A program made the position numbers and the translations under genes. This document shows, one piece after another, positions 16,839-24,677 of a stretch of DNA of 64,000 nt (position 1 is the stretch's first letter; every line of letters starts with the position of its first letter). The notes below the pieces were generated by a model. That model saw only the letters and a program-made list of their open reading frames with translations, was not told where the DNA came from and searched no databases. Source of the stretch: JADCGM01 sp943368345 (GTDB lineage Bacteria > Pseudomonadota > Alphaproteobacteria > Sphingomonadales > Sphingomonadaceae); contig CALRKY020000003.1 in assembly GCA_943368345.1 (NCBI GenBank), positions 1 to 64,000 on the forward strand, given 5' to 3'.

Positions 16839-17440
16839 TGGCGGACCATATGCCCGGGCCGATTGCGGAGGCAAGCGACGAGATTGCCGACCGCCGCCCA
16901 AGTTACCCGTCGACCACGGCCGGTTTCGATCACCACATCAGCCAGCCAACGTTTCCGCGCATCGCTCATCTGGGTTTTCAGGATCGCGGCAAATTTTTGC
17001 GGCGTCATCCCGCCCCGCGCGAGCACCCTGGCGCGTTGGACCCGCGCCGGGGCCGACACCACCAATGTTACATCACATTTCCGCCAGCCGCCTTTTTCAA
17101 ACAGCAAAGGAATATCCAGGACAAGCATTCGCTTCGCCTGATGCCGGGTCATGAAGCGCCGCTGCGACAGAGCGACCAGCGGATGCAGGATGCGCTCCAG
17201 ATCACGAAGCGCGGACGCATCGCCGAACACCGCAGCACCAAGCTTGATGCGATCAAGGCCAGTTGGACCCGTGGTCCCCGGAAAGCGCAGCTCAATGGCG
17301 GGCAGCGCCTGTCCGCCCGGCCCTTGCAATGAACGCACCGCCGCATCAGCATCGAAAACTGGGACACCATGCCGACGGAACATGGCAGCCACCGTCGATT
17401 TCCCCATGCCGATGGATCCGGTGAGGCCGATGATGATCAC
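16766..17440 (-). CDS. coaE: Dephospho-CoA kinase
   Basis: The 224-residue protein catalyses the last step of coenzyme A synthesis. It has the P-loop GLTGSIGMGKSTVA, the acceptor-site DADAAVRSLQ, the LILHP-like ERILHPLVA and DIPLLFEKG. The normal C-terminus of the family would end near LVACLRNR. About 20 further residues, rich in Arg, Gly and Lys, are encoded within the start of dnaQ. These may be a loss of the original stop codon. The start overlaps aroE by 4 bases. Confidence 0.9.
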   Translation of the reverse strand: MIIIGLTGSIGMGKSTVAAMFRRHGVPVFDADAAVRSLQGPGGQALPAIELRFPGTTGPTGLDRIKLGAAVFGDASALRDLERILHPLVALSQRRFMTRHQAKRMLVLDIPLLFEKGGWRKCDVTLVVSAPARVQRARVLARGGMTPQKFAAILKTQMSDARKRWLADVVIETGRGRRVTWAAVGNLVACLRNRPGHMVRQCGKSSLTPKPRGFHRRRGTGSLK

Positions 17441-18297
17441 GCCGTCAGCACCGCGTGAAGTTCGGCATCATGCTCACGGGGCGCAGGTGCACCGAAAAAT
17501 AGCTCAAAGGCCGCAGCAGCCTGGGCAACGAGCATCTGAAGCCCTTCAATTGTGCGAAGACCACGTAACCTAGCAGCAGCCAGGAGCGGCGTTTCCAGGG
17601 GGGCGTAGACCATGTCGAAGACAATGGTGCCCGGCGGACAATCGCTCAAATCAATCGGAAGCGGTGGCTGCCCCAACATTCCCATACTCGTCGCATTGAT
17701 GATAATTGCGCCTTGCGCCGGGGCGTTCAAGACGGTCGCGCTCTGGGATCCGAGCGATGCGAGCGATGCGCCAAACTGTTCGGGCACGCCAGCAAACCGC
17801 GCCATCTCCTTCGCCAGAGCCTCCGTGCGGTTGTAGAAGGCGAAGTCCATATAGCCGGCTGCTTTTGCGCCCAGAACTGCCGCCCGCGCGGCACCGCCTG
17901 CACCGAAAATCTGAACACAGGACGTGAAGCGTTCCGCACCCGGCGCAATAGACGTCAGCGGTTCTGACACCCCGGCGACATCAGTGTTGTAAGCGCGCAG
18001 CCCTGTTTCGCTGGTCCGGGCAACGGTATTTGCGGCAGCTAGTGTGCTCGATAGTTGGTCGCGGTCCTCGATGGCGTGAAAAACCGCCGTCTTGTGGGGC
18101 ATTGTCACGTTGCAGCCCCGCCAGAGGGGGTCATTCCGGCGCTGCGCGAGATAGGCCTGTAAGCCATCGGCGCGTACATGGGTTTTGCGATACTCCGCAT
18201 CAATGCCGAGCTTCGCCAGCCAAAAATTGTGGATCAGCGGTGATTTTGAATGCGCAATCGGATCACCGATCACTTCGGCATAGGGCCGCCCGGTCAC
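17437..18297 (-). CDS. aroE: Shikimate dehydrogenase
   Basis: The 286-residue enzyme reduces 3-dehydroshikimate to shikimate in aromatic amino acid synthesis. It shows the substrate-binding GDPIAHSKSPLIHN, the catalytic Lys in NVTMPHKTAV, AANTV with YNTDVAG, the NADP-binding FGAGGAARA and INATSMGM. It overlaps maf and coaE by 4 bases each, forming the conserved maf-aroE-coaE-dnaQ order seen beside alphaproteobacterial origins. Confidence 0.94.
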   Translation of the reverse strand: MTGRPYAEVIGDPIAHSKSPLIHNFWLAKLGIDAEYRKTHVRADGLQAYLAQRRNDPLWRGCNVTMPHKTAVFHAIEDRDQLSSTLAAANTVARTSETGLRAYNTDVAGVSEPLTSIAPGAERFTSCVQIFGAGGAARAAVLGAKAAGYMDFAFYNRTEALAKEMARFAGVPEQFGASLASLGSQSATVLNAPAQGAIIINATSMGMLGQPPLPIDLSDCPPGTIVFDMVYAPLETPLLAAARLRGLRTIEGLQMLVAQAAAAFELFFGAPAPREHDAELHAVLTA

Positions 18298-18893
18298 GTT
18301 GGAATCACCGCGCGCAGCCGCAAATAGTCGAGAACTGGCAACAGAGGCAGACCGAGAATGGTGAAATGGTCGCCCTCGATCCGGCTGAACAATTGCGCCC
18401 CCAGCGCCTCCAGCCGGTAACTACCGACGCACCCAAGCACGGCGTCGCCTTCCTTCTCCAAATAGGCAGCAAGAAATGCATCGCTGAAATGCCGGACGAT
18501 CAATTGGGCGGTGTCGGTCGCGCGCCAGACCGGTTTGCCATTTTCCGCAATCACGGCCGCCGAAATAAGTTTGTGGCGAGTGCCGCGCAACGACCGGAGC
18601 TGATCCGCAGCCTTTTCAAAGCTTTCAGGCTTGTCAAGCGCCGCACCATTGGCATCCTCCAAAACCTGATCCGCGCCAAGCACCAGCACATCAGGTCCCC
18701 ATCGGCGGGAAATCTTGACTGCCTTGGCTTCGGCCAACGCCTCGGCAAGCGCCGAGACGCTGGCGCCTTCACTCAGCAAAGCGCGCTTCAATTCCGCTTC
18801 GTCAACATTGGGTGCCATCGCCTCAAACGCGACACCAGCGGCGGTTAGCATGGCTTGGCGTGCAGCGCTGGTCGAGGCGAGCACCAATCTCAT
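18294..18893 (-). CDS. maf: Maf-family nucleotide pyrophosphatase
   Basis: The 199-residue protein has the family opening LVLASTSAARQAML, the central VLGADQVLE with the catalytic acidic residues, and a GSYRLEALGAQLFSRIEGDHFTILGLP block. The latter matches the YceF-like branch, which hydrolyses 7-methyl-GTP and other modified nucleotides. The exact substrate is a prediction from family. It is coupled to the PEP synthase regulator gene and aroE by 4-base overlaps. Confidence 0.9.
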   Translation of the reverse strand: MRLVLASTSAARQAMLTAAGVAFEAMAPNVDEAELKRALLSEGASVSALAEALAEAKAVKISRRWGPDVLVLGADQVLEDANGAALDKPESFEKAADQLRSLRGTRHKLISAAVIAENGKPVWRATDTAQLIVRHFSDAFLAAYLEKEGDAVLGCVGSYRLEALGAQLFSRIEGDHFTILGLPLLPVLDYLRLRAVIPT

Positions 18894-19729
18894 AGTGTCG
18901 TGTGTCCCTTGTCACCCCTTAGCTGGTGCAGATTGATCACCGCCGCTGCCGTTTCTTCGATGGACCGCCGGGTTACGTCGATGACCGGCCAATCATTGTC
19001 CGCAAACATGCGCCGGGCGTAGGCCAGTTCCTTGTTCACGGCATCGGGATCGACATAATTGGTTTCCTGGCTGCTCCCCATGGCAATGACCCGGTTGCGC
19101 CGCACCTGGACCAATCGGTCGGAAGCGGTCGTTAGCCCGACAACCAATGGTTTGACAAGATTGAACAAATTCTGAGGCGGCGGACTTTCCGGGACGATTG
19201 GAATGTTGGCGGTTTTGTAACCGCGGTTTGCCAGATAGATTGACGTCGGTGTTTTGGACGACCGGGATACGCCGGCCAGAACAATGTCCGCCTCCTCCCA
19301 ATCCTCGGCCATTTGTCCGTCGTCATGGGCGATTGTGTAATGAATGGCAGCAACCCGATCATAATAGGCAGCATCCATCAAATGCTGTCGCCCCGGTTTG
19401 GACTGTGCAGCCTGCCCCAACACCCGCGACAGACCGTCAAAGACCGGATCCAGCGCTGACACCATCGGCAAGCCGAGCGCGCCGCACCGCATTTCCAGCC
19501 GTCGCCGCACGTCCTGATTGACCAATGTATAGAGCACCAACCCCGGACGCCGGGAAATTTCCTCAATAACCCGGTCCAAATGACCTTCGGAACGAACCAT
19601 CGGCCAAAAATGCTTGATTGCCTCGACCCCATCAAATTGGGCCAGCCCCGCCTTGGCAATGGCCTCCAGCGTTTCGCCGGTCGAATCCGAAACCAGATGG
19701 AGATGTAACCGGTTCATGCGCACCTGCAT
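18890..19729 (-). CDS. PEP synthase/PPDK regulatory kinase-phosphorylase (DUF299)
   Basis: The 279-residue bifunctional protein controls pyruvate phosphate dikinase or PEP synthase by ADP-dependent phosphorylation and Pi-dependent dephosphorylation. Family signatures are HLVSDSTGETLE near the start, LAGVSRSSKTPTSIYLA as the P-loop, and NYVDPDAVNKELAYAR. The ATG at 19729 shares its first base with a perfect DnaA box; an in-frame ATG at 19717 would shorten it by four residues. In Rickettsia and Caulobacter the gene facing hemE across the origin is a homologue of this position, and that arrangement is seen here. Confidence 0.88.
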   Translation of the reverse strand: MQVRMNRLHLHLVSDSTGETLEAIAKAGLAQFDGVEAIKHFWPMVRSEGHLDRVIEEISRRPGLVLYTLVNQDVRRRLEMRCGALGLPMVSALDPVFDGLSRVLGQAAQSKPGRQHLMDAAYYDRVAAIHYTIAHDDGQMAEDWEEADIVLAGVSRSSKTPTSIYLANRGYKTANIPIVPESPPPQNLFNLVKPLVVGLTTASDRLVQVRRNRVIAMGSSQETNYVDPDAVNKELAYARRMFADNDWPVIDVTRRSIEETAAAVINLHQLRGDKGHTTL

Positions 19730-19737
19730 GTGGATAA
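19729..19737 (-). other. DnaA box, perfect consensus
   Basis: The minus strand reads TTATCCACA, the consensus high-affinity DnaA site. It overlaps the first base of the DUF299 start codon. Confidence 0.85.
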
Positions 19738-19820
19738 AGCTGTGATCCTTCGCTTAGGCAGACCGAGCACAACCGGCAAGCTACCAGACCACAAGCTGTC
19801 TCTCACGCTGTGTCCCCAAC

Positions 19821-19829
19821 CTGTCCACA
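19821..19829 (+). other. Degenerate DnaA box
   Basis: CTGTCCACA matches the DnaA consensus TTATCCACA at seven of nine positions and lies inverted relative to the two perfect boxes. It is credible only because of its position between them. Confidence 0.4.
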
Positions 19830-19853
19830 TGGGAAGAAACCGAATCGGCCAAT

Positions 19854-19862
19854 TGTGGATAA
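19854..19862 (-). other. DnaA box, perfect consensus
   Basis: The minus strand reads TTATCCACA. It is in the same orientation as the box at 19729 and 125 bases from it, which is close to twelve helical turns. Confidence 0.85.
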
Positions 19863-20002
19863 CGGGGGAAAGTCGGTATCACCTTGAGAATAGGCGAGTC
19901 GCGCAATCTCGCATCTGTTGGCGGAATCGCGGATGCAGTTTAAACCCCGCTGCAAAGCGACCAACAAACACTCCTACCTGATTCTTAGAAAAGACTCTTT
20001 AG

Positions 20003-21043
20003 ATGAAACCGGACGACCATATCGTTCCGACCAAGCCTTTGCTTGCGGTCCTGACAGGCAAACATATTAATCCACCGCCTGTCTGGCTGATGCGACAGGC
20101 AGGTCGTTATCTGCCGGAATATCGGGCGCTTAGAGCCGAAAAGGGTGGTTTCCTTGCGCTGGTTTATGACAGCGAAGCGGCGGCTGAAATCACGCTGCAA
20201 CCATTGGCACGATTCGGCTTGGACGGTGCGATCCTATTCTCCGACATTTTAATCATACCCTATGCCATGGGGCAGGCGTTGAGTTTTGGTGTCGGTGAAG
20301 GTCCGCGGCTTGAACCGGCATTGTCGGATGGAAATTGGCAACAATTGACACCGCAGCCGGAGCTTTTGCAGCCAATATATGACACCGTCCGACGCGTCGT
20401 TGCAGCCCTGCCGGAAACGGTCACGATGTTGGGTTTCGCGGGCAGTCCCTGGACTGTGGCGACCTATATGGTGACAGGCCAGGGATCGAAAGATCAGGCC
20501 GAAACCCGGCGTCTGGCCTATCAGAATTCCGTGGCATTTGAGTCATTGATTGCCCAGATTACCGCGGTGACGGTGGACTATCTGTGTGGGCAGATTGAAG
20601 CCGGGGTTGAGGCGGTTCAATTATTTGACAGCTGGGCCGGGACGCTGTCGCCTGCGCAATTTGAACGCTGGGTTGTCTCGCCCAATGCCGCGATTGTTCG
20701 GGCCGTAAAGGCGCGTCATCCAAATGTTCCGATCATCGGCTTTCCTAAAGGCGCTGGTGCCAAACTTATTCGCTACGCCGAAGGTACCGGCGTTGATGCA
20801 GTGGGGTTGGATGAAACGGTTGATCCGGTTTGGGCAAATGCCGCTCTACCGGCCAACATGCCTGTGCAAGGCAATCTTGATCCGTTGGCCCTGATTGCAG
20901 GTGGGCAGGCGCTGGATGACGCAGTTTCGGCAATCCGGCGGGCCTTTCCAACCCGTCCACATATTTTCAACCTCGGCCACGGCATATTGCAGGACACGCC
21001 GATTGCGCATGTTCATCAGCTTTTGAAGGGGTTACGCCAATGA
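20003..21043 (+). CDS. hemE: Uroporphyrinogen decarboxylase
   Basis: The 346-residue enzyme decarboxylates uroporphyrinogen III to coproporphyrinogen III in heme synthesis. It has the signature PPVWLMRQAGRYLPEYR, the catalytic Asp in LFSDILIIPYAMG, the GFAGSPWTVATYM segment and NLGHGILQDTP. It is complete. It is the first gene to the right of the probable origin and is coupled by a 4-base overlap to hemJ, the next step but one of the pathway. Confidence 0.96.
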   Translation: MKPDDHIVPTKPLLAVLTGKHINPPPVWLMRQAGRYLPEYRALRAEKGGFLALVYDSEAAAEITLQPLARFGLDGAILFSDILIIPYAMGQALSFGVGEGPRLEPALSDGNWQQLTPQPELLQPIYDTVRRVVAALPETVTMLGFAGSPWTVATYMVTGQGSKDQAETRRLAYQNSVAFESLIAQITAVTVDYLCGQIEAGVEAVQLFDSWAGTLSPAQFERWVVSPNAAIVRAVKARHPNVPIIGFPKGAGAKLIRYAEGTGVDAVGLDETVDPVWANAALPANMPVQGNLDPLALIAGGQALDDAVSAIRRAFPTRPHIFNLGHGILQDTPIAHVHQLLKGLRQ

Positions 21044-21480
21044 CCGGCTGGCTTGGCGATGCCTATCCCTGGGTCAAGGCACTGCATGTCATTTTCGTGA
21101 TTTTCTGGATGGCGGGCTTGTTCATGCTGCCGCGTTTCTTTGTCTATCACATGGCAAGCCCACAGGGTACGCCCGAGGATGGCCGTTGGATCGACCGCGA
21201 ACGGCGGATGATGCGCATCATCATCAATCCGGCGATGTTTGCGGTTTGGGGTTTCGGTCTGGCGCTGGCTGTCAACATGGGGTGGTCGGAAGGCTGGCTG
21301 TATACCAAGATCGCATTGGTATTGGCGTTGTCGGGCTATCATGGCTGGCTGTCGAAGACGCGCAAACGCTTTGCGGTCGGGGAACGACCCTATGCTGAAA
21401 AGACGTTGCGCCTGTTGAACGAAGTCCCGGCTTTGGCGACAATCGTTATTGTCATTCTCGTTGTGGTTCGACCATTTTAG
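21040..21480 (+). CDS. hemJ: Protoporphyrinogen oxidase HemJ
   Basis: The 146-residue membrane protein has four predicted helices. It has the conserved His in WVKALHVIFVIFWMAGLFMLPRFF and Lys in LYTKIALVLALSGYHGW, which are needed for heme binding and activity in HemJ. It oxidises protoporphyrinogen IX to protoporphyrin IX at the inner membrane. The hemE-hemJ-rho order is typical of alphaproteobacteria. It is coupled to hemE by an ATGA overlap. Confidence 0.92.
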   Translation: MTGWLGDAYPWVKALHVIFVIFWMAGLFMLPRFFVYHMASPQGTPEDGRWIDRERRMMRIIINPAMFAVWGFGLALAVNMGWSEGWLYTKIALVLALSGYHGWLSKTRKRFAVGERPYAEKTLRLLNEVPALATIVIVILVVVRPF

Positions 21481-21647
21481 GCAGCGTCTTGCAGTTTGTC
21501 TGATTGCACTGCTGCCCCCGTTGACAGGCAGCATTGCCGACCTTATCTCACCCTTCAGGCAGGCCATTCGCGCCGCCGTTTTTCCCGGCCGTCGATTCCG
21601 TTTCCCCACCTTTTCCGGCCGGGCGTTTATCCAACAGGACCAAATAG

Positions 21648-22904
21648 ATGCATCTTTACGACCTCAAGCGCAAACCACCCGCCGAACTGGTGGCCATGGC
21701 CGAGGAACTGGGCGTTGAAGCCGCCTCGACCCTGCGCAAACAGGATCTGCTTTTCTCCATTCTGAAAGCGATGGCCGACCAGGACACCCAGATCATGGGG
21801 GCCGGGACCATCGAAGTCTTACCAGATGGCTTTGGATTTCTGCGCAGTCCGGAGGCCAATTATCTGGCCGGCCCGGATGATATTTATGTCTCGCCGAGCC
21901 AGGTTCGCAAATTTGGCCTGCGGACCGGCGACACCGTTGATGGTGATATCCGCGCGCCAAAGGACGGCGAGCGCTATTTCGCGCTTACCAAATTATCGAA
22001 AATCAATTTTGATGATCCGGATGTGGTTCGCCACCGGGTCAATTTCGACAATCTAACGCCGCTTTACCCGACCGAAAAGCTCAACCTGAACACCAATGAT
22101 CCGACGATCAAGGACAAGTCTGCACGGGTCATCGATATCATTGCACCGCAGGGCAAGGGCCAACGTGCTCTGATCGTGGCGCCACCCCGGGTCGGCAAGA
22201 CCATGATGTTGCAGAATATTGCGCGGGCGATCACCGAAAATCACCCCGAGGTGTTCCTCATCGTGCTACTGATCGACGAGCGCCCGGAAGAGGTCACCGA
22301 CATGCAGCGCAGCGTAAAAGGCGAAGTCGTGTCCTCCACATTCGATGAACCGGCGCAGCGCCACGTCCAGGTCGCTGAAATGGTGATCGAAAAGGCCAAA
22401 CGCCTGGTCGAACACAAGCGGGACGTGGTCATATTGCTCGATTCGATCACCCGCCTTGGCCGCGCCTACAACACCGTGGTGCCAAGCTCCGGCAAGGTGC
22501 TGACCGGCGGTGTCGATGCCAATGCCCTGCAGCGCCCGAAACGCTTTTTCGGTGCGGCCCGTAACATTGAGGAGGGTGGCTCGCTCTCGATCATCGCAAC
22601 CGCGCTCATCGACACCGGCAGTCGCATGGACGAAGTGATTTTCGAAGAGTTCAAGGGCACCGGCAATTCCGAAATCATCCTCGACCGCAAGATCGCTGAC
22701 AAGCGCGTGTTCCCGGCGATGGATGTTGGCAAGTCCGGCACCCGGAAGGAAGAATTGCTGGTCGATAAGACGACGCTGTCCAAAATGTGGGTCCTCCGCC
22801 GCATCCTCATGCAGATGGGCACCGTCGACGCGATGGAGTTCCTCATCGACAAGATGAAGGATTCCAAGAGCAACGAGGATTTCTTCGACGCAATGAACCA
22901 CTGA
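21648..22904 (+). CDS. rho: Transcription termination factor Rho
   Basis: The 418-residue hexameric RNA helicase has the full domain set. These are the N-terminal helix bundle (MHLYDLKRKPPAELVAMAEE), an RNA-binding cold-shock-like domain with GFGFLRSPEANYLAGPDDIYVSPSQ, Walker A in APPRVGKTMML, Walker B in VVILLDSITRLGRAYN, and the Q and R loops. The start is well defined. The 167-base leader (21481-21647) could hold Rho autoregulation, but no specific structure was identified. Confidence 0.97.
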   Translation: MHLYDLKRKPPAELVAMAEELGVEAASTLRKQDLLFSILKAMADQDTQIMGAGTIEVLPDGFGFLRSPEANYLAGPDDIYVSPSQVRKFGLRTGDTVDGDIRAPKDGERYFALTKLSKINFDDPDVVRHRVNFDNLTPLYPTEKLNLNTNDPTIKDKSARVIDIIAPQGKGQRALIVAPPRVGKTMMLQNIARAITENHPEVFLIVLLIDERPEEVTDMQRSVKGEVVSSTFDEPAQRHVQVAEMVIEKAKRLVEHKRDVVILLDSITRLGRAYNTVVPSSGKVLTGGVDANALQRPKRFFGAARNIEEGGSLSIIATALIDTGSRMDEVIFEEFKGTGNSEIILDRKIADKRVFPAMDVGKSGTRKEELLVDKTTLSKMWVLRRILMQMGTVDAMEFLIDKMKDSKSNEDFFDAMNH

Positions 22905-22937
22905 TCACGCGTTCGATCACAGGGACCGTCTCGATCG

Positions 22938-23240
22938 ATGATCGTTGAACATGCGCTGTTGCCGGTGAAACCGGAGGATCGTGAGGCGTTTGAGGCGGCG
23001 ATGCGGGAGGCGGTGCCGCAAATTGCTGCCTCCCCCGGTTTTCTGGGAGTTGAAGTTCGCCCGCCTGCCGACCACGGCGGTTGCTATCTGCTGTTGGTGC
23101 GCTGGGCTTCGATCGCCGATCACCGCGACGGATTCCGGCAATCGGAGCGATATCAACACTGGCGCTCCCTGCTGCATCCGTTCTACGCTCGGCTGCCCAA
23201 AGTCAGCTATTTTGAGGATCGGTTGATCACCCATGTTTGA
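22938..23240 (+). CDS. Antibiotic biosynthesis monooxygenase-like (ABM) domain protein
   Basis: The 100-residue protein is a single ABM ferredoxin-like barrel: EHALLPVKPEDREAFEAAM, ASPGFLGVEVRPP, YLLLVRWASIADHRDGFRQS and a C-terminal FYARLPKVSYFED strand. Members act as cofactor-free oxygenases, heme-degrading enzymes or stress proteins, so no specific reaction can be given. It overlaps the start of terC by 8 bases and lies 33 bases after rho. Confidence 0.8.
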   Translation: MIVEHALLPVKPEDREAFEAAMREAVPQIAASPGFLGVEVRPPADHGGCYLLLVRWASIADHRDGFRQSERYQHWRSLLHPFYARLPKVSYFEDRLITHV

Positions 23241-23874
23241 ACTTGCCGCCATGTTTGAGCCCGCTGCGCTTGTCGCGCTCGGCAGTGTGATCTTGATCGA
23301 CATTGCGCTCGCTGGGGACAATGCCATCATCGTTGGCGCACTCGCGGCGGGCCTGCCACCTGAACAGCGCCGCAAGGTTATCCTGATTGGTATCGTCGCG
23401 GCGTTGGTGCTGCGGATCATTTTCGCGCTCGGCGTCTGGTTCGGCCTGGAGCAGTTCAGTCAATATGGCCTGGTCTTTGGTGGCGGCATACTTTTGCTCT
23501 GGGTGTCGTGGAAAATGTACCGCGAGCTGCATCCGCCAGCCGATGGCCGGGAGCTGGACGGGGGTGAGGCGCCCGGTGTTAGACCGGCGAAGACGCTGGC
23601 GTCTGCGGCCTGGGCTGTGGCGATTGCCGATGTGAGCATGAGCCTCGACAATGTGCTCGCCGTGGCCGGAGCGGCCAGGGAGCATCCCGGCATCATGGTG
23701 ATCGGGCTCGTGTTCTCGGTCGCCCTGATGGGAGTGGCCGCCACATATATCGCCCAGTTGATCGAGCGCTACCGCTGGATTGCCTATGTGGGATTGGCGA
23801 TCATCCTCTACGTGGCGGTCAAGATGATCGTGGACGGCTGGGGCGAATTGGCGCCGACTTTGGGTCTTGCCTGA
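23233..23874 (+). CDS. TerC-family membrane protein (YjbE type)
   Basis: The 213-residue integral membrane protein shows the two TerC signatures, IDIALAGDNAIIVG and IADVSMSLDNVLAVAGAA. Each has the acidic D-N pair that lies within a helix. TerC proteins are implicated in tellurite resistance and in manganese export that metallates secreted proteins. The family shows seven or so helices; about six to seven are visible here. It faces the NTF2-like gene tail to tail. Confidence 0.85.
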   Translation: MFELAAMFEPAALVALGSVILIDIALAGDNAIIVGALAAGLPPEQRRKVILIGIVAALVLRIIFALGVWFGLEQFSQYGLVFGGGILLLWVSWKMYRELHPPADGRELDGGEAPGVRPAKTLASAAWAVAIADVSMSLDNVLAVAGAAREHPGIMVIGLVFSVALMGVAATYIAQLIERYRWIAYVGLAIILYVAVKMIVDGWGELAPTLGLA

Positions 23875-24267
23875 TCAGGCAGCACTTGCCAGTCGCGCGC
23901 CCATCAGCGCGTGAAGCAAGTTGATGGCCTTTAAGGGTCGAACCATGACCTTGAAATCCCGAATCAGGCCGTCGGCATTCCAGGCAATGATGTCGACACC
24001 ATTGATTTGAATGCCATCGATTTCCGCCTGGAACTCCAGCATTGCGCCGGCGTCGTCGACGATTTCGCGCAGGTAGCGGAAATTGTCGCCGCCCAGGACA
24101 TGCGCTGCAGCCCATAAATAGGCGACAACCTTGGCCTTGCCGACCTGTGGGCTATGGACCACCGGGGAATGAAAAACCGCATCCTCGGCGATCATTGCGG
24201 CCAAGACCTCCTTGGACGGATTGGCCATATAATCATGCCAGCGGTCAATTCCGGATCGGGTCGTCAT
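23875..24267 (-). CDS. NTF2/SnoaL-like fold protein
   Basis: The 130-residue protein has the pattern of SnoaL-like polyketide-cyclase or NTF2 folds: RWHDYMANPSKEVLAAMIAEDAVFHSPV, a central LREIVDDAGAMLEFQAEIDGIQING and IIAWNADGLIRDFKVMVRPLKAI. Such proteins often act as isomerases, hydratases or binding proteins for small hydrophobic molecules. No catalytic Asp/His set could be assigned. The ATG at 24267 is the sensible start although the frame stays open upstream. The gap to the next gene is 147 bases. Confidence 0.75.
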   Translation of the reverse strand: MTTRSGIDRWHDYMANPSKEVLAAMIAEDAVFHSPVVHSPQVGKAKVVAYLWAAAHVLGGDNFRYLREIVDDAGAMLEFQAEIDGIQINGVDIIAWNADGLIRDFKVMVRPLKAINLLHALMGARLASAA

Positions 24268-24414
24268 GTGGTGGCCTTTCGCAGCGGGATAGGAGCGTTG
24301 CTGGAACTTGCGGAAGGCGTCAATTCCCAAATAGGGAGGGTTCCCAGCTAGCGTTTTGCACTGGCTGCGCCGACACGCTAGGTTGACGCGCCAGCTGGAA
24401 GGACGGGACCCACC

Positions 24415-24666
24415 ATGAAGATCAGTATCGACATCGATTGCACACCAACCGAAGCGCGGATCTTCCTCGGTTTGCCTGACGTGACACCGCTGCACGACGC
24501 CTATCTGGACCGGATGAAGGGCTTTATTTCGGACGGGCTGACACCGGCTGATTTTGAGCGCTTGGCCAAGACCTGGTTGCCCGGATTCGGGGATGGGATC
24601 CAGCAATTCGGCCAGACGCTGTGGAACGCCGCGACCGGGACGGGCACCAAGAAGTCGGAAGGCTGA
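24415..24666 (+). CDS. DUF6489 family small protein
   Basis: The 83-residue protein matches DUF6489, known from sphingomonads and other alphaproteobacteria. The signature is CTPTEARIFLGLPDVTPLHDAYLDRM, and the C-terminal half is an amphipathic WLPGFGDGIQQFGQTLWNAA helix. This composition recalls phasin-like or coil-forming proteins, but no function is known. It lies 11 bases before mnmE and is probably co-transcribed with it. Confidence 0.8.
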   Translation: MKISIDIDCTPTEARIFLGLPDVTPLHDAYLDRMKGFISDGLTPADFERLAKTWLPGFGDGIQQFGQTLWNAATGTGTKKSEG

Positions 24667-24677
24667 GCAGCGCCTCC

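Larger units (their letters stand above)
19729..20002. other. oriC: Probable chromosomal replication origin (oriC) between the DUF299 gene and hemE
   Basis: This noncoding interval has two perfect DnaA boxes (TTATCCACA on the minus strand) at 19729-19737 and 19854-19862, plus a degenerate inverted one at 19821-19829. The end next to hemE (about 19975-20002) is comparatively A+T rich and could unwind. In Caulobacter and Rickettsia the origin lies beside hemE, with parAB, gidA/gidB and mnmE nearby, as here. Genes on the left run leftward and those on the right run rightward, as expected for co-orientation with replication. No CtrA site pair was recognised. Confidence 0.8.
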
